Shown: positions 43,118-51,405 of the stretch, in pieces
Layout: each line of letters begins with the position of its first letter
Numbering within the stretch: position 1 is the stretch's first letter
Origin: Campylobacter gracilis
GTDB taxonomy: Bacteria; Campylobacterota; Campylobacteria; Campylobacterales; Campylobacteraceae
Length of the DNA: 64,000 nt
Direction of reading: 5' to 3'
Assembly (NCBI RefSeq): GCF_001190745.1
Contig: NZ_CP012196.1
Span: 1,178,001 to 1,242,000 of the forward strand
Notes under the pieces: model-generated
What the model was told of the DNA's origin: nothing
Databases searched by the model: none
The model's input: only the letters and a program-made list of their open reading frames with translations
Position numbers and translations under genes: made by a program

Positions 43118-43143
43118 ACGCGGCGCAAAGTCCTTCGCCGCGT
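43118..43143 (-). terminator. Probable terminator of upp
   Basis: ACGCGGCG and CGCCGCGT form a perfect 8-bp stem with a 10-base loop, starting four bases past the upp stop codon. On the minus strand it is followed by TTAAATTT, a modest U-rich tail. Position and strength support rho-independent termination. Confidence 0.6.
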
Positions 43144-43146
43144 AAT

Positions 43147-43815
43147 TCACATCGTATTAAACACCCTATCTCCCGCGTCTCCAAGACCCGGCACGATATA
43201 TTTTTGCTCGTTTAATCTCTCGTCGATCGCCGCGGTGAAAACCTCGACCTGCGGGTAGATCTCGCTAAATCTATGAAGCCCCTCTGGCGCTGCGATGATG
43301 GAGATAAATTTGATCTTTTTAACGCCGTTTTTCAGCAGAAATTTCACCGCGTCTATCGCCGTACCGCCGGTCGCAAACATCGGATCGATGATGATCGCGG
43401 TGCGCTCTGCGGCGTCTGCGGGCAGTTTGGCGTAAAAAAACTCCGCCTGCGCGGTCTTTTCGTCGCGCTGAAAGCCTAAAAATCCCACGCTGGCATCCGG
43501 TATGAGCTTAAATACGCTATCTAGCATCCCCAGCGCGGCGCGCAAAATCGGGCAGATCATGATCTTTGTGGCGAGCTTATACGCGCTGGTCTGCGCCACG
43601 GGCGTATGCACGCTCACCTCGCGCAGCGCCAGATCGCGCGTCGCCTCAAACATCATCAGATAGCTGATCTCATCGACGAGCATGCGGAACTGAAACGGAT
43701 CAGTCTCCCGATCGCGCAGGATCGTGAGCTTATGCTCGATCAGCGGGTGCTTGATCAGCCTCACGTTAGACAGCTCGCACGCGGTTTGGTACGTACATTT
43801 TTGGCTTTGGCTCAT
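43147..43815 (-). CDS. upp: Uracil phosphoribosyltransferase
   Basis: Upp makes UMP from uracil and PRPP in pyrimidine salvage. The 222-aa product has HPLIEHKLTILRDRET at the N-terminus, PILRAALGM mid-protein, the PRPP loop IIDPMFATGGTAIDAV and the uracil-site C-terminus YIVPGLGDAGDRVFNTM. It is about 14 aa longer at the N-terminus than the usual 208 aa; the ATG at 43815 follows AGGAGA and a later start is not needed. It stands alone, flanked by spacers of about 690 and 550 bp, with its own terminator. Confidence 0.95.
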   Translation of the reverse strand: MSQSQKCTYQTACELSNVRLIKHPLIEHKLTILRDRETDPFQFRMLVDEISYLMMFEATRDLALREVSVHTPVAQTSAYKLATKIMICPILRAALGMLDSVFKLIPDASVGFLGFQRDEKTAQAEFFYAKLPADAAERTAIIIDPMFATGGTAIDAVKFLLKNGVKKIKFISIIAAPEGLHRFSEIYPQVEVFTAAIDERLNEQKYIVPGLGDAGDRVFNTM

Positions 43816-44363
43816 TTTCTCTCCTTAAATTTACTGAATTTTGCGCCCTTTGGGGCATTTTGATCGTATGTTTTAGCGCGAGCGCTCGCGTCATGTCGCT
43901 GAAATTTTGCCGATAACGGCAACGCGATTTTAAATTTAGCTCATTTTCGCTCGCAATGCGCGCGTTACGTTTAAATTTAGCTCGGCGGCTCGCTTTAAAT
44001 TTAGCACTTTTAAAACGCAACGCTTTAAAATTTTGCTCGCTTGAGCCGCCTCTGATTTGGTCGTTATTTAAACACGGCGTGCTTTTTATCGGCACGCCGG
44101 TGCTACTTTTTGGCGAGCGCTTGCGGCGTAAATTTTATCTGCGAAATTATCGTCTGAGGCGGCTTTAAATTTACTTAATGCTCTCACTCGTGAGCCAAAT
44201 TTTAAAATTCCACGTTATCTTGCGCGCCGAAATTTATAATTTTCATACGCACTGGCACCCCGCAAGCAAACCGAATGAACCGAGCGCGTATCTTTTTAAA
44301 TTTAGTCCGCCGTAAGCGGTTAAATTTGCCCTGCCGAAGCGATCAAATTTAACCGCAAAGCCC
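43816..44363. other. Spacer between upp and BON lipoprotein gene
   Basis: These 548 bp carry no supported gene. They contain many GCTCGC/TAAATTT words with a roughly 20-30 bp rhythm (for example around 43930-44040). The upp promoter should lie at the left end in minus orientation. I see no RNA gene. Confidence 0.4.
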
Positions 44364-44957
44364 CTACTCCTTTACCACGCGCAGGAACGAATACACGTCC
44401 TGCACCCCTGGCGCGTGCGTCGCGTACCAGATCGCGTGCTTTTCGTGCTCGATATCCGTTACTACGCCGCTAAATACCACGTCGCAGCCCACGATCGCCA
44501 CGCGCACCGCAGTGCCTGAAACGTCGGTGTCGGAAAAGAGATTTTTCTTTAAATTTGTAAAAATTTCAAACGAATTGCACGGATATTCGGGCTTTTTGAC
44601 GCGCAGATAGGTATGCACGCGCTGCACGCCTTCAGTTTGTCTAGCTAAAGCAAGCAGCGGCTCGCGCATCTCTTCGCTATCCAGTAGCCCGATGAGATAG
44701 ACCTCACCGTAGAAGCATTCGACCTCCAAATCCCAGCTGCTAAGGCCTTTGGTAAATAGAATTTTGCTTTGGATTTTAGTCTGGATGAGCTTGTCGCTAG
44801 CGACCTCGCTTACGCTGCGGCGGTCGCGCGCTACGGAGTAGATGTCGTATACGCTAAGCGCGTTACCAGCGGGCGCCAGCGGAGCCGCGCACGAGCTAAA
44901 TAGCGCCGCGCAAGAGAGCAAAAACACCGCTAAAATCGCTAGAAACAAAACCCTCAA
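44364..44957 (-). CDS. BON-domain lipoprotein
   Basis: The 197-aa protein starts with a lipoprotein signal (LFLAILAVFLLSC and a second candidate LFSSC around residue 23) followed by two BON domains: residues about 45-120 (LIQTKIQSKILFTKG, VECFYGEVYLIGLLD, VQRVHTYLRV) and about 130-195 (VAIVGCDVVFSGVVTD, VQDVYSFLRVV). BON proteins of the OsmY/DolP type sit in the envelope and support outer-membrane integrity. The start is TTG at 44957 with GGAG close upstream. Its order resembles the YraP/DolP kind, but no partner gene is adjacent. Confidence 0.85.
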   Translation of the reverse strand: MRVLFLAILAVFLLSCAALFSSCAAPLAPAGNALSVYDIYSVARDRRSVSEVASDKLIQTKIQSKILFTKGLSSWDLEVECFYGEVYLIGLLDSEEMREPLLALARQTEGVQRVHTYLRVKKPEYPCNSFEIFTNLKKNLFSDTDVSGTAVRVAIVGCDVVFSGVVTDIEHEKHAIWYATHAPGVQDVYSFLRVVKE

Positions 44958-45332
44958 ACCCTCTCCAATCTCGTTTAATTTCTAATTTATCTCAAGCCGG
45001 CTGCCGGCGCCGCTTTTTAAATTTAGCCCCGCAGGCGCCGTTTTATCGCAGCTTAAAATTTTGCGGCGCGAGATTCAGCCCAAACCGCGTGCTGCAAAAT
45101 TTTACAACGTAAATTTTAAAATTTACGTTGTAATTCGCGCGGCTTGCAGAATTTTGCGCTTTCGCCACGGCGGAATTTCGCGCGCAGTATTCGTCGCCGT
45201 AAAATTCTACGCGGCTAAATTTCATTGCAAATTTGCCGCGCGAAATTCTACGGGGTAAATTTCTCGCGGCGGAATTCGCCTCTGTAAATTTTATATTGCA
45301 AAATCCGCGCCCAAAATTCTGCTCGGTCGCGG
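44958..45332. other. Spacer between BON gene and SDR gene
   Basis: 375 bp without a gene; it contains the perfect palindrome at 45102..45133 and then GAATTTCGCG/GAAATTCTACGG words. It includes the end of the SDR transcript and the BON promoter region. Confidence 0.4.
45102..45133. repeat. Perfect 32-bp palindrome
   Basis: TTACAACGTAAATTTT and its exact complement form a 32-bp inverted repeat with no loop. It lies about 200 bp past the SDR stop and 145 bp before the BON start, so it may work as a bidirectional terminator or merely be a member of the AAATTTTAAAATTT palindrome class. Confidence 0.7.
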
Positions 45333-46106
45333 CTAATTCGTCGTAAGTCCGCCGTCTATCGCAAATATTGCGCCGCTGACCCACTTCGCCGCATCCGACG
45401 CCAAAAACACCGCCGCATCGCCGATGTCCTGCGCGCTGCCGATTTTGCCGAGCGGATAGATATTTTGCACCATCTGTTCAAACGCCTCGCGCCCCTGCGG
45501 GCTAAGCGCGCTTAAATTTCGCTGAAACTGCGGCGTCAGCACGCTTCCGGGCGCTATGGCATTAACGCGCACGCCGAGTTTGCCGACCTCGAAGGCAAGC
45601 GATTTGGTGAAAGAATTTAGTGCGCCTTTGGTGATCGAATACGCCGTCGTGGTGCGCCCCACGAGCATTCGGTTCGCGAAATACGACGAGATATTGATCA
45701 CGCAGCCCTTGCTAGTCGCAAGCGCGCCCAAAAGCGCCTGAGTAAGCAGATAGGGCGCTTTGACGTTTAGGTTTAGATGAGCGTCCAGCAGCGCTTCGTC
45801 GGTCGCCTCAAACGGTACGAATTTTCCCAACCCGGCGTTATTTACAAGGATATCTATCTTAAGGGGTAGCGCTAAAATGCGCTCGCAAAGGTCTTTTATC
45901 GTTTTGCTTTGCGCCAAATCCGCCTCTATTGCGTAAGCTTTCACGTCGTAACCGCCCAAGGCCTCCTGCGCGATTTTTAATTTCTCCACGCTTCTGCCAA
46001 GCAGGATCAAATTTGCGCCCTCTTTGGCAAAACACTTTGCGATGCCAAGCCCTATGCCGTCACTTCCGCCCGTAATTACGGCGGTTTTACCCTCTAATCG
46101 TTTCAT
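45333..46106 (-). CDS. Short-chain dehydrogenase/reductase (SDR)
   Basis: NAD(P)-dependent oxidoreductase of 257 aa. Motifs: TGGSDGIGLGIAKCF (cofactor loop), NNAGLG near residue 90, catalytic NISSYFANRM and YSITKGALN (Tyr-x-x-x-Lys), and APGSVLTPQF. The pattern is a classical SDR (FabG/gluconate 5-dehydrogenase-like), but the substrate cannot be deduced. ATG at 46106 follows GGAAAAG. It is not in an obvious operon; the next gene on the same strand ends 276 bp upstream. Confidence 0.9.
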   Translation of the reverse strand: MKRLEGKTAVITGGSDGIGLGIAKCFAKEGANLILLGRSVEKLKIAQEALGGYDVKAYAIEADLAQSKTIKDLCERILALPLKIDILVNNAGLGKFVPFEATDEALLDAHLNLNVKAPYLLTQALLGALATSKGCVINISSYFANRMLVGRTTTAYSITKGALNSFTKSLAFEVGKLGVRVNAIAPGSVLTPQFQRNLSALSPQGREAFEQMVQNIYPLGKIGSAQDIGDAAVFLASDAAKWVSGAIFAIDGGLTTN

Positions 46107-46381
46107 ACTTTTCCTTTCAATGCGTAAATTTATGCTCTAAAAATTTGAGCGAGACTTACGGATCTTGCAAACTTCGAAATTTTGTAGGCTTTGAAATTTT
46201 ATCCGCTTTAAAATTTCGCTCGCTTTAAAATTTTACGGCGAAGCGAAGTTTCGTCGATAAAATTTTACTAATTTTAAAATTCCATCGATAAAATTTCACA
46301 GCAAAATTCCATCGCAAAGCTCGCGGCGAAATTTCATCGGGAATTTCATTCGTAAATTCCACCCAAACTGCGCCGCTTGGC

Positions 46382-46750
46382 TTACAGCACCTGTTTTACG
46401 CTACTAGCCGTGATTTCAAGTAGCCTCGTAGCAAACGGAAATTTCGCCTTCGTTTCCTCAAACTCCGCGCCACTATCAATAAAGCGCGCCGTGCCCTTCA
46501 CCACAAAGCCGCGCCCTGCGCCGAACCTGCCTGCTAGCTCCTTCGTTGCGACGCTAAGCTCGACGTTTGGATTTGCCTCCACGTTGCTTTGCGTCTTTTT
46601 CATACCCGCAGCGGGGATGAGGATGCGATCACCCTTAATGACGAGATATCTGTTCCACGTATTGCTGATGTGAGCCTCGCCGTGCGCGCAAGTAGCGATA
46701 CCCACGGCGCATTCGTAATTCAAAATCTCCAAAAATTCCTTACTAAACAT
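46382..46750 (-). CDS. Pyridoxamine 5'-phosphate oxidase-like flavin protein
   Basis: A 122-aa split-barrel protein (FMN/F420-binding type). Visible are an N-terminal CAVGIATCAHGEAHISNTW, central DRILIPAAGMKKT and RFGAGRGFVVKGTARFID. It is short and lacks the C-terminal part of true PdxH, so it is probably a general FMN-binding oxidoreductase. ATG at 46750 with AGGAGA. Probably monocistronic; the AlkD-like gene ends 98 bp to its right. Confidence 0.8.
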   Translation of the reverse strand: MFSKEFLEILNYECAVGIATCAHGEAHISNTWNRYLVIKGDRILIPAAGMKKTQSNVEANPNVELSVATKELAGRFGAGRGFVVKGTARFIDSGAEFEETKAKFPFATRLLEITASSVKQVL

Positions 46751-46848
46751 TTTCTCTCCTTAAATTTACGTTTTAAAGCTCGCGATTTTGGCTGACAAGC
46801 CCCGCGCGCAACTGAAATTTTAACTACCTCCGCCACTTTCCGCTGCGA

Positions 46849-47529
46849 CTAAATTTTATATTTCAAAAGCGCATCTTTTTCGGCTTTGCTTACGCGAAAG
46901 CTATCGCGGATCTTCGATATCGCCTTGTTTTGGATAAATTTAACCGCCCGCTTGCTCTCCAAAAACGCAAGCGTGATCTCGCGCTGCTTAATAAACATCT
47001 CGGCTATCGCCCACGCCGCACCCATCTGCACGTAGTACCGCTCGTCGCTTTCGGCGGCACAAATTTCAAAAAATTCCTCGGGCGTGATCGCGTCCATATT
47101 TCGCATAAAATAAACGTAGAAAAATCGCCGCTCAAACTCGTCCGCACCGCTTTTGGCCTGCTTTAGCAGCGCATCCGCGAAAGCGGCGTTCTTAAATTTC
47201 GGAGCGAACATATCGCAAACCGCCCAATTTGGCATCGTTTTGATAAAATCGCTCGCAAGCGCAAATTTCGTCTCATCTTGCTTAAAAAGCATTATAAAAA
47301 AGCTCTTTAGCACGAACTCCTCGTGAAAAACCGGCTTATATTTTTGCAGCTCGCGCCGCGCCTCATCCGCCGTGCTCAAAGCGGCGAAGCTTTTGCGAGC
47401 AAGCGCACGCAGCGCTGGAGTGCGCACGCCCAAAATCTGCGGCGCGGGTATTAGGCGCTGCGAAAATTGCGCGAACTTCTCCTCGCTTAACGCTCGCAGC
47501 TGCCCCAGCATATTTTCTTGCAAATCCAT
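46849..47529 (-). CDS. DNA alkylation repair protein, AlkD-like HEAT-repeat family
   Basis: The 226-aa helical protein has the family patterns ILGVRTPALRALA, HEEFVLKSFFI, MPNWAVCDMFAPKF (the conserved NWxxCD) and VQMGAAWAIAEMF. AlkD members remove alkylated bases such as 3- and 7-methylpurines using a HEAT-repeat fold. The conserved segment is complete, so it should be active. ATG at 47529. It ends near the PNPOx-like gene; no SOS box is seen. Confidence 0.87.
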   Translation of the reverse strand: MDLQENMLGQLRALSEEKFAQFSQRLIPAPQILGVRTPALRALARKSFAALSTADEARRELQKYKPVFHEEFVLKSFFIMLFKQDETKFALASDFIKTMPNWAVCDMFAPKFKNAAFADALLKQAKSGADEFERRFFYVYFMRNMDAITPEEFFEICAAESDERYYVQMGAAWAIAEMFIKQREITLAFLESKRAVKFIQNKAISKIRDSFRVSKAEKDALLKYKI

Positions 47530-47775
47530 AGCTTTCCTTTAAAATTTGATTTAAAATTTTACCCACCAAACGCAAGCCGATCTCGGCGCGCCGAAATTTC
47601 GCCGCACAGGCTATCTATTTAAACAGATCGCGCCGCAAGCTTCAACTAATCGTCTATCGGGTCGCGCCACTTTATAAATCGCCCGCCATACCCGCTCAAA
47701 GCCTTTGCTCAAAAATACGCCTGCTAAATCGCGTAGTATGGCGTCAGGCAAAACAAGCCGTATCGCCAAAGCCGC

Positions 47776-49554
47776 TTAAATGAAGCTCGGTGCGTCGTTT
47801 GAAAACAAAATCAGATCGCCGCTGTGCGTATTTTCGCTCAAAACCCGCTGCAAATCGCGCTTGTCTTTCAAAACGATAGTCTTTTTTGGATCTATCCTAC
47901 TTTGCAGCACCTCGGAATTTAGCTCGCCCGTAATGATCGCGAGATCAAAAATTTTATCGATCTTGGCGGCGAGCGTCTCGTTGTCCTCGCGTGTGCTCTC
48001 GACGATGCCCGGCGTGATGATGACCTTGTGGCCGCCGTAGCTTCGCATCAGCTCGTAGCTTTGCAGCATGCCGCTTAGATTGCCGTTGAAGCTATCGTCG
48101 ATGATGATCTTGCCGCCTGCATCGAGCCGCGCAAGCCTGTGCTCGACGGCGCCGACGTGCGCAACGCGGCTTTTGATCTTATCTGTGCTAAGACCCAAAA
48201 ATCGCGCGATCTTTATACACGCGGCGAGATTTGCGGCGTTAAATTTACCCAAAATCGGCGCGAAAAACTCATGCCTCTTTCCTTGTTCTCTCCGTCCGTT
48301 TGGAGCCTCTTGCACGCCCCGCTCTTTGTCGCCGCAAATTTTATCGTCGCTAGCGGCACGAGCGGCTTGTTCGTAAAATTCTCGCTCGCTCCGTTCGGCG
48401 CGGGACATGGAATTTGCATCGTCAAAATCGGCGCCGTAATTTTTAGAATTTTTGTCTTTTTCCGCACATGCCGCACTGCCTGCATCTAAGCTTAAATCGC
48501 CCTGCCCTTCGCCTTCTGCGGCGGATGTTTCTGCGCGCGGCACAGAATTTTCGCCGCTAGCACCGCTTTCATCATCGCTCAAGCTAAGGCTAAATTTTAT
48601 TCCGTCCAGATCCGCGCCGCAAATTTCCAGCCCCTCGTCGTAGATTGTGACGCGCTCGTCCGCGCTTTTTTGCGTGGAGCTGTGCAAAAACGCATGCTTT
48701 AGTCGCGCGCTTATTAGCGCTTCAAGCTTGGTTTTGCGGATGTTTTCGATGCTTTTGAAATACTCGATGTGTTGCGCGCCGATCTCGCCCACGACGACGA
48801 TCTGCGGCGCCAAAAACTCGGTGATCTCGGCGATGTCGCCGCTTAGCCTGGCGCCTGCTTCGGCGATGTAGATCTGCGTATCTGTGGGCAGCGCCTCGTT
48901 TACGTCGCGCACGAGCCCTGCTAGCGTGTTTACCGAGCGCGGCGTCTTGTAGCAGCGAAAGTCGCTTTTTAAAATTTGATACAAGAAGTTTTTAATGCTC
49001 GTCTTGCCGTAGCTCGCGGTGATCTGAATGATCGTAAGAGAAGGCATCTGGGCTAGTTTTTTGCGCGCGGCGGCCTTAAATTTCGCAGCCTGCGCCCGCT
49101 CGTAAGCAAAGCTCGCCGCAAGAGCGGCGCCAAGCGGCAAAAAGATCGGCAAAATCGGGCCCCCCGCGGCATAAAATGCGGCGTTAAAGCTAAACACACA
49201 AACCGCCAAAATCGCAAAAAATCGCTTCACGCGCGGCGTAAAGACGAGCTTTTTATCAAGCCCTCTTTGCCAAAAATAAAGCGCTAGCGCGTAGGCTGCG
49301 ACGATTAGAATTTTAGCAGCGCGCAGGGTATAGAGGGATGCTAAACCGAATTTAGCCGCACAGAGGCCCGCCGCGATCTCGCAGCCGAAATACGCCGCCA
49401 GCGGCAAAATCAAAAAATAGAGGTGCCACGCGGGCTTGGTAAAGTGAAAGATGATGCGCGCGGGCTTGTACGAAAACCACTGCAGGCAGGTGATCAGATA
49501 AAAGCCGAGCATCAGGACGAATGCCGCGTGCGCGATCAAAAATATTATATTCAT
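47776..49554 (-). CDS. murF: UDP-MurNAc-tripeptide:D-Ala-D-Ala ligase MurF, with membrane N-terminus and acidic insert
   Basis: MurF adds D-Ala-D-Ala to the peptidoglycan precursor. The 592-aa product starts with about 150 residues containing several hydrophobic spans (MNIIFLIAHAAFVLMLGFYL and later), the epsilonproteobacterial form. The Mur-ligase core has ITASYGKTSIKNFL (P-loop variant), EAGARLSGDIAEI, VGEIGAQHIE, GKFNAANLAACIKIA and the late DDSFNGNLSGML. Residues about 328-425 are an Ala/Ser/Asp/Glu/Arg-rich insert not found in the family, located between the central ATPase domain and the substrate strand. Its context with ddl supports the same pathway. ATG at 49554. The GDRDE-like inserts here use a different composition from the QNF type. 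Confidence 0.92.
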   Translation of the reverse strand: MNIIFLIAHAAFVLMLGFYLITCLQWFSYKPARIIFHFTKPAWHLYFLILPLAAYFGCEIAAGLCAAKFGLASLYTLRAAKILIVAAYALALYFWQRGLDKKLVFTPRVKRFFAILAVCVFSFNAAFYAAGGPILPIFLPLGAALAASFAYERAQAAKFKAAARKKLAQMPSLTIIQITASYGKTSIKNFLYQILKSDFRCYKTPRSVNTLAGLVRDVNEALPTDTQIYIAEAGARLSGDIAEITEFLAPQIVVVGEIGAQHIEYFKSIENIRKTKLEALISARLKHAFLHSSTQKSADERVTIYDEGLEICGADLDGIKFSLSLSDDESGASGENSVPRAETSAAEGEGQGDLSLDAGSAACAEKDKNSKNYGADFDDANSMSRAERSEREFYEQAARAASDDKICGDKERGVQEAPNGRREQGKRHEFFAPILGKFNAANLAACIKIARFLGLSTDKIKSRVAHVGAVEHRLARLDAGGKIIIDDSFNGNLSGMLQSYELMRSYGGHKVIITPGIVESTREDNETLAAKIDKIFDLAIITGELNSEVLQSRIDPKKTIVLKDKRDLQRVLSENTHSGDLILFSNDAPSFI

Positions 49555-50405
49555 CTTTTAAAATTCCTTTTTATAAGTTTGCGCGCCCGCCTTGCAAGCC
49601 CGTGCGGGCAAAACGCGGCGAGCTCGGGCTAACCGGCATTCGACTTCATTTGCAAATTTTACGAATTCTCGCTTTGCAAATTCTATTTTTGCAAACTTCG
49701 CTAGCTCGCAAATTCACACTCTCGCGAAAGCTGCACGAGTCGCGTGTTCGATAAATTTACGCTGCTGCGCCCTGCCTGCGTTTTCGATACCGCTCCGCGT
49801 TCATCTCTCCGCGACCTGAAATTTTCGCACGCTGCGTATCTTGCGACATCGCGCCCTGCCTCGCGCGATGATTTGCATTATTTACGACACATAGACCTTG
49901 TGTCTCGGCAAATACATGACGCGGTTGTGCGACTAAATTTAATTACTCGCTTTGCGGCACACATACACGGTTTCGGCGCGTCTTGTACGGCCACCATAAT
50001 CGCAAACACAGAGCAGAAACGATCCGCTGCTGCGTTAAAATTTTAAAATTTAACGCAGCACGCCGCAATTTGAGCTTTGCGTTTTATACCACGAGCCCAA
50101 AGAGCGGATTTTATACCGCTAAATTTTAAATATGTGCCGCGTGCTCGCGACTTTATAATCTAAATTTACGCTTCGGTTTGCGATCTTTACGCAAACACTC
50201 CGCAAAATTTTAAAACGCGAGGTGAGCCGTATTAAAGCGCCGCATCGAAATGCTTTTTAAAATGCGCCCGCTCTTGCCTTTCGCACGATCTGTTTTTATA
50301 TCTAAAGCGCGATTTTTAGCAGCGCTAAAATTTCGCGGCCAAATTTTAAAATTTACACCAAATCGCGTTTCGCTTTAAATTTAGCGCGGCGCCAAATCTT
50401 TAAAT
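49555..50405. other. Spacer between murF and alpha/beta hydrolase gene
   Basis: 851 bp of AAATTT- and GCAAATT-word sequence with no supported gene. A hairpin at 50028..50060 is listed separately. A plus-strand open stretch near 49600-49820 codes a repeated NFTN / ANF pattern only. The murF promoter region should lie just above 49555, but no clear element is visible. Confidence 0.4.
50028..50060. terminator. Strong hairpin with 12-bp arms
   Basis: TGCTGCGTTAAA and TTTAACGCAGCA flank a 9-base ATTTTAAAA loop. Both arms are perfect. It lies about 350 bp past the hydrolase stop and 470 bp before murF, and has A/T runs on both sides, so termination could occur in either direction. Assignment as a terminator is inference. 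Confidence 0.45.
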
Positions 50406-51137
50406 TTAGCTGCCGCTAAGCTCCTTTTCGATCTGCTCGCCGATAAATTCCGCGCTCTGCAAAAAGAAAAAGTGATCCCCCGCGAGCGGATAAAATTTGC
50501 TGTTTTTGACGAGCGAGTGGATCAGCTCGCCACTTTTTAGGCTAGTGGCGCGATCGTCCTTGCCCCAAAAAATGAGCGCATTTTGCGGGCTTAGCGCGGA
50601 AAAAATATCGCGAAAGTCCTCATTTACGACGTTTTTTAGCGTCTCATACATCGTCTTGCTCATACCTGCGGCATCCTTGCTCGCAAACGCGCGCCAAAGC
50701 CCCGCCAGTCCAAGTCTTTTTAAAATTTTAAAAATCGCGATTTTGGCGCGCACTGCAAAGGGCTTGGGTTCGATGATACCGGCGCTGCTTAGCAGTATGA
50801 GATTGCGCGGAGCTAGCAATGCAGCGATCTTGCCGCCGAAGCTGTGCCCCATGATCGCCGCGGGTTGCCCGCCCAAAGCTGAGATAAAGGCGCGCATAAT
50901 CTCTGCATAATCCTCGCTGCCAAGGGCGCGTGCGGGCTGCGAGCTGGCGCCGAATCCCGGCAGATCGACGCACACTATCGCGTAACGGCGAAATTTATCT
51001 GAAAAAACCCGAGACATAAGCGCCTTGTTTGCGCCCCAGCCGTGCAGCACCAAAATATATTCGGCACGCTGTAAATTTGAAATTTCGTAGCTGATCTTGT
51101 AGCTCTCGCCGCCGCAGACGAGCTCCTTACTCGCCAC
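50406..51137 (-). CDS. Alpha/beta-fold hydrolase
   Basis: A 243-aa serine hydrolase-like protein. Oxyanion region LHGWGANKAL, nucleophile elbow GHSFGGK, catalytic Asp in FWGKDDRAT and His in AGDHFFFLQ are all present. The natural substrate is unknown. The start is GTG at 51137 with AAAAGGAG five bases upstream; it overlaps the YefM-like stop by 11 bases. A longer reading from 51197 lies inside that gene and has no ribosome site. The same gene order occurs in C. jejuni (Cj0796c next to murF), which suggests a conserved envelope role. Confidence 0.85.
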   Translation of the reverse strand: MASKELVCGGESYKISYEISNLQRAEYILVLHGWGANKALMSRVFSDKFRRYAIVCVDLPGFGASSQPARALGSEDYAEIMRAFISALGGQPAAIMGHSFGGKIAALLAPRNLILLSSAGIIEPKPFAVRAKIAIFKILKRLGLAGLWRAFASKDAAGMSKTMYETLKNVVNEDFRDIFSALSPQNALIFWGKDDRATSLKSGELIHSLVKNSKFYPLAGDHFFFLQSAEFIGEQIEKELSGS

Positions 51138-51345
51138 CGCTGCTCCTTTTAGCGTAAACGGCCTTGAGTAGCTCGACTGCTTTTTCGAGCCGCTCAAACT
51201 CGCTCATACTGATCATCACGGCTTCGAATTTGTTGTTTTTGACGATCAGGGCTTTTTTGATCTCTTGGTTTTTGATCTTGTTTAAAACGGTGCTGAAGTT
51301 GCGCACGATCTCGGTAGCGGTGTAAATTTCGTCTTGATTTATCAT
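51127..51345 (-). CDS. YefM/Phd-type antitoxin-like protein without a toxin
   Basis: A 72-aa protein with the Phd/YefM N-terminal fold: YTATEIVRNFSTVLNKI, IKKALIVKNNKFEAVMISMSEFERLE. These usually repress their operon and neutralise a RelE/Doc toxin. No toxin gene is next to it; the following gene is an alpha/beta hydrolase with an 11-base overlap. The short C-terminus (AVYAKRSSGGE) lacks a long toxin-binding tail. It is conserved at this position in Campylobacter (Cj0797c, by order), so a housekeeping regulatory role is likely. ATG at 51345. Confidence 0.8.
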   Translation of the reverse strand: MINQDEIYTATEIVRNFSTVLNKIKNQEIKKALIVKNNKFEAVMISMSEFERLEKAVELLKAVYAKRSSGGE

Positions 51346-51405
51346 AACTCGACCTTTTGGAGTAAAATTTTACGCAAAATTTAGCGTAAAATTTTAAACG
51401 ATTGG

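Noticed and set aside
49592-50046. Overlapping plus-strand ORFs in the murF spacer
   Set aside because: They consist of repeated N-F/S-R words from spacer DNA and lack a ribosome site or known motif.
50406-51197. Hydrolase gene as toxin partner of the YefM-like protein
   Set aside because: It has a full alpha/beta-hydrolase catalytic set (GHSFGGK, Asp, His) and is far larger than RelE or Doc toxins.
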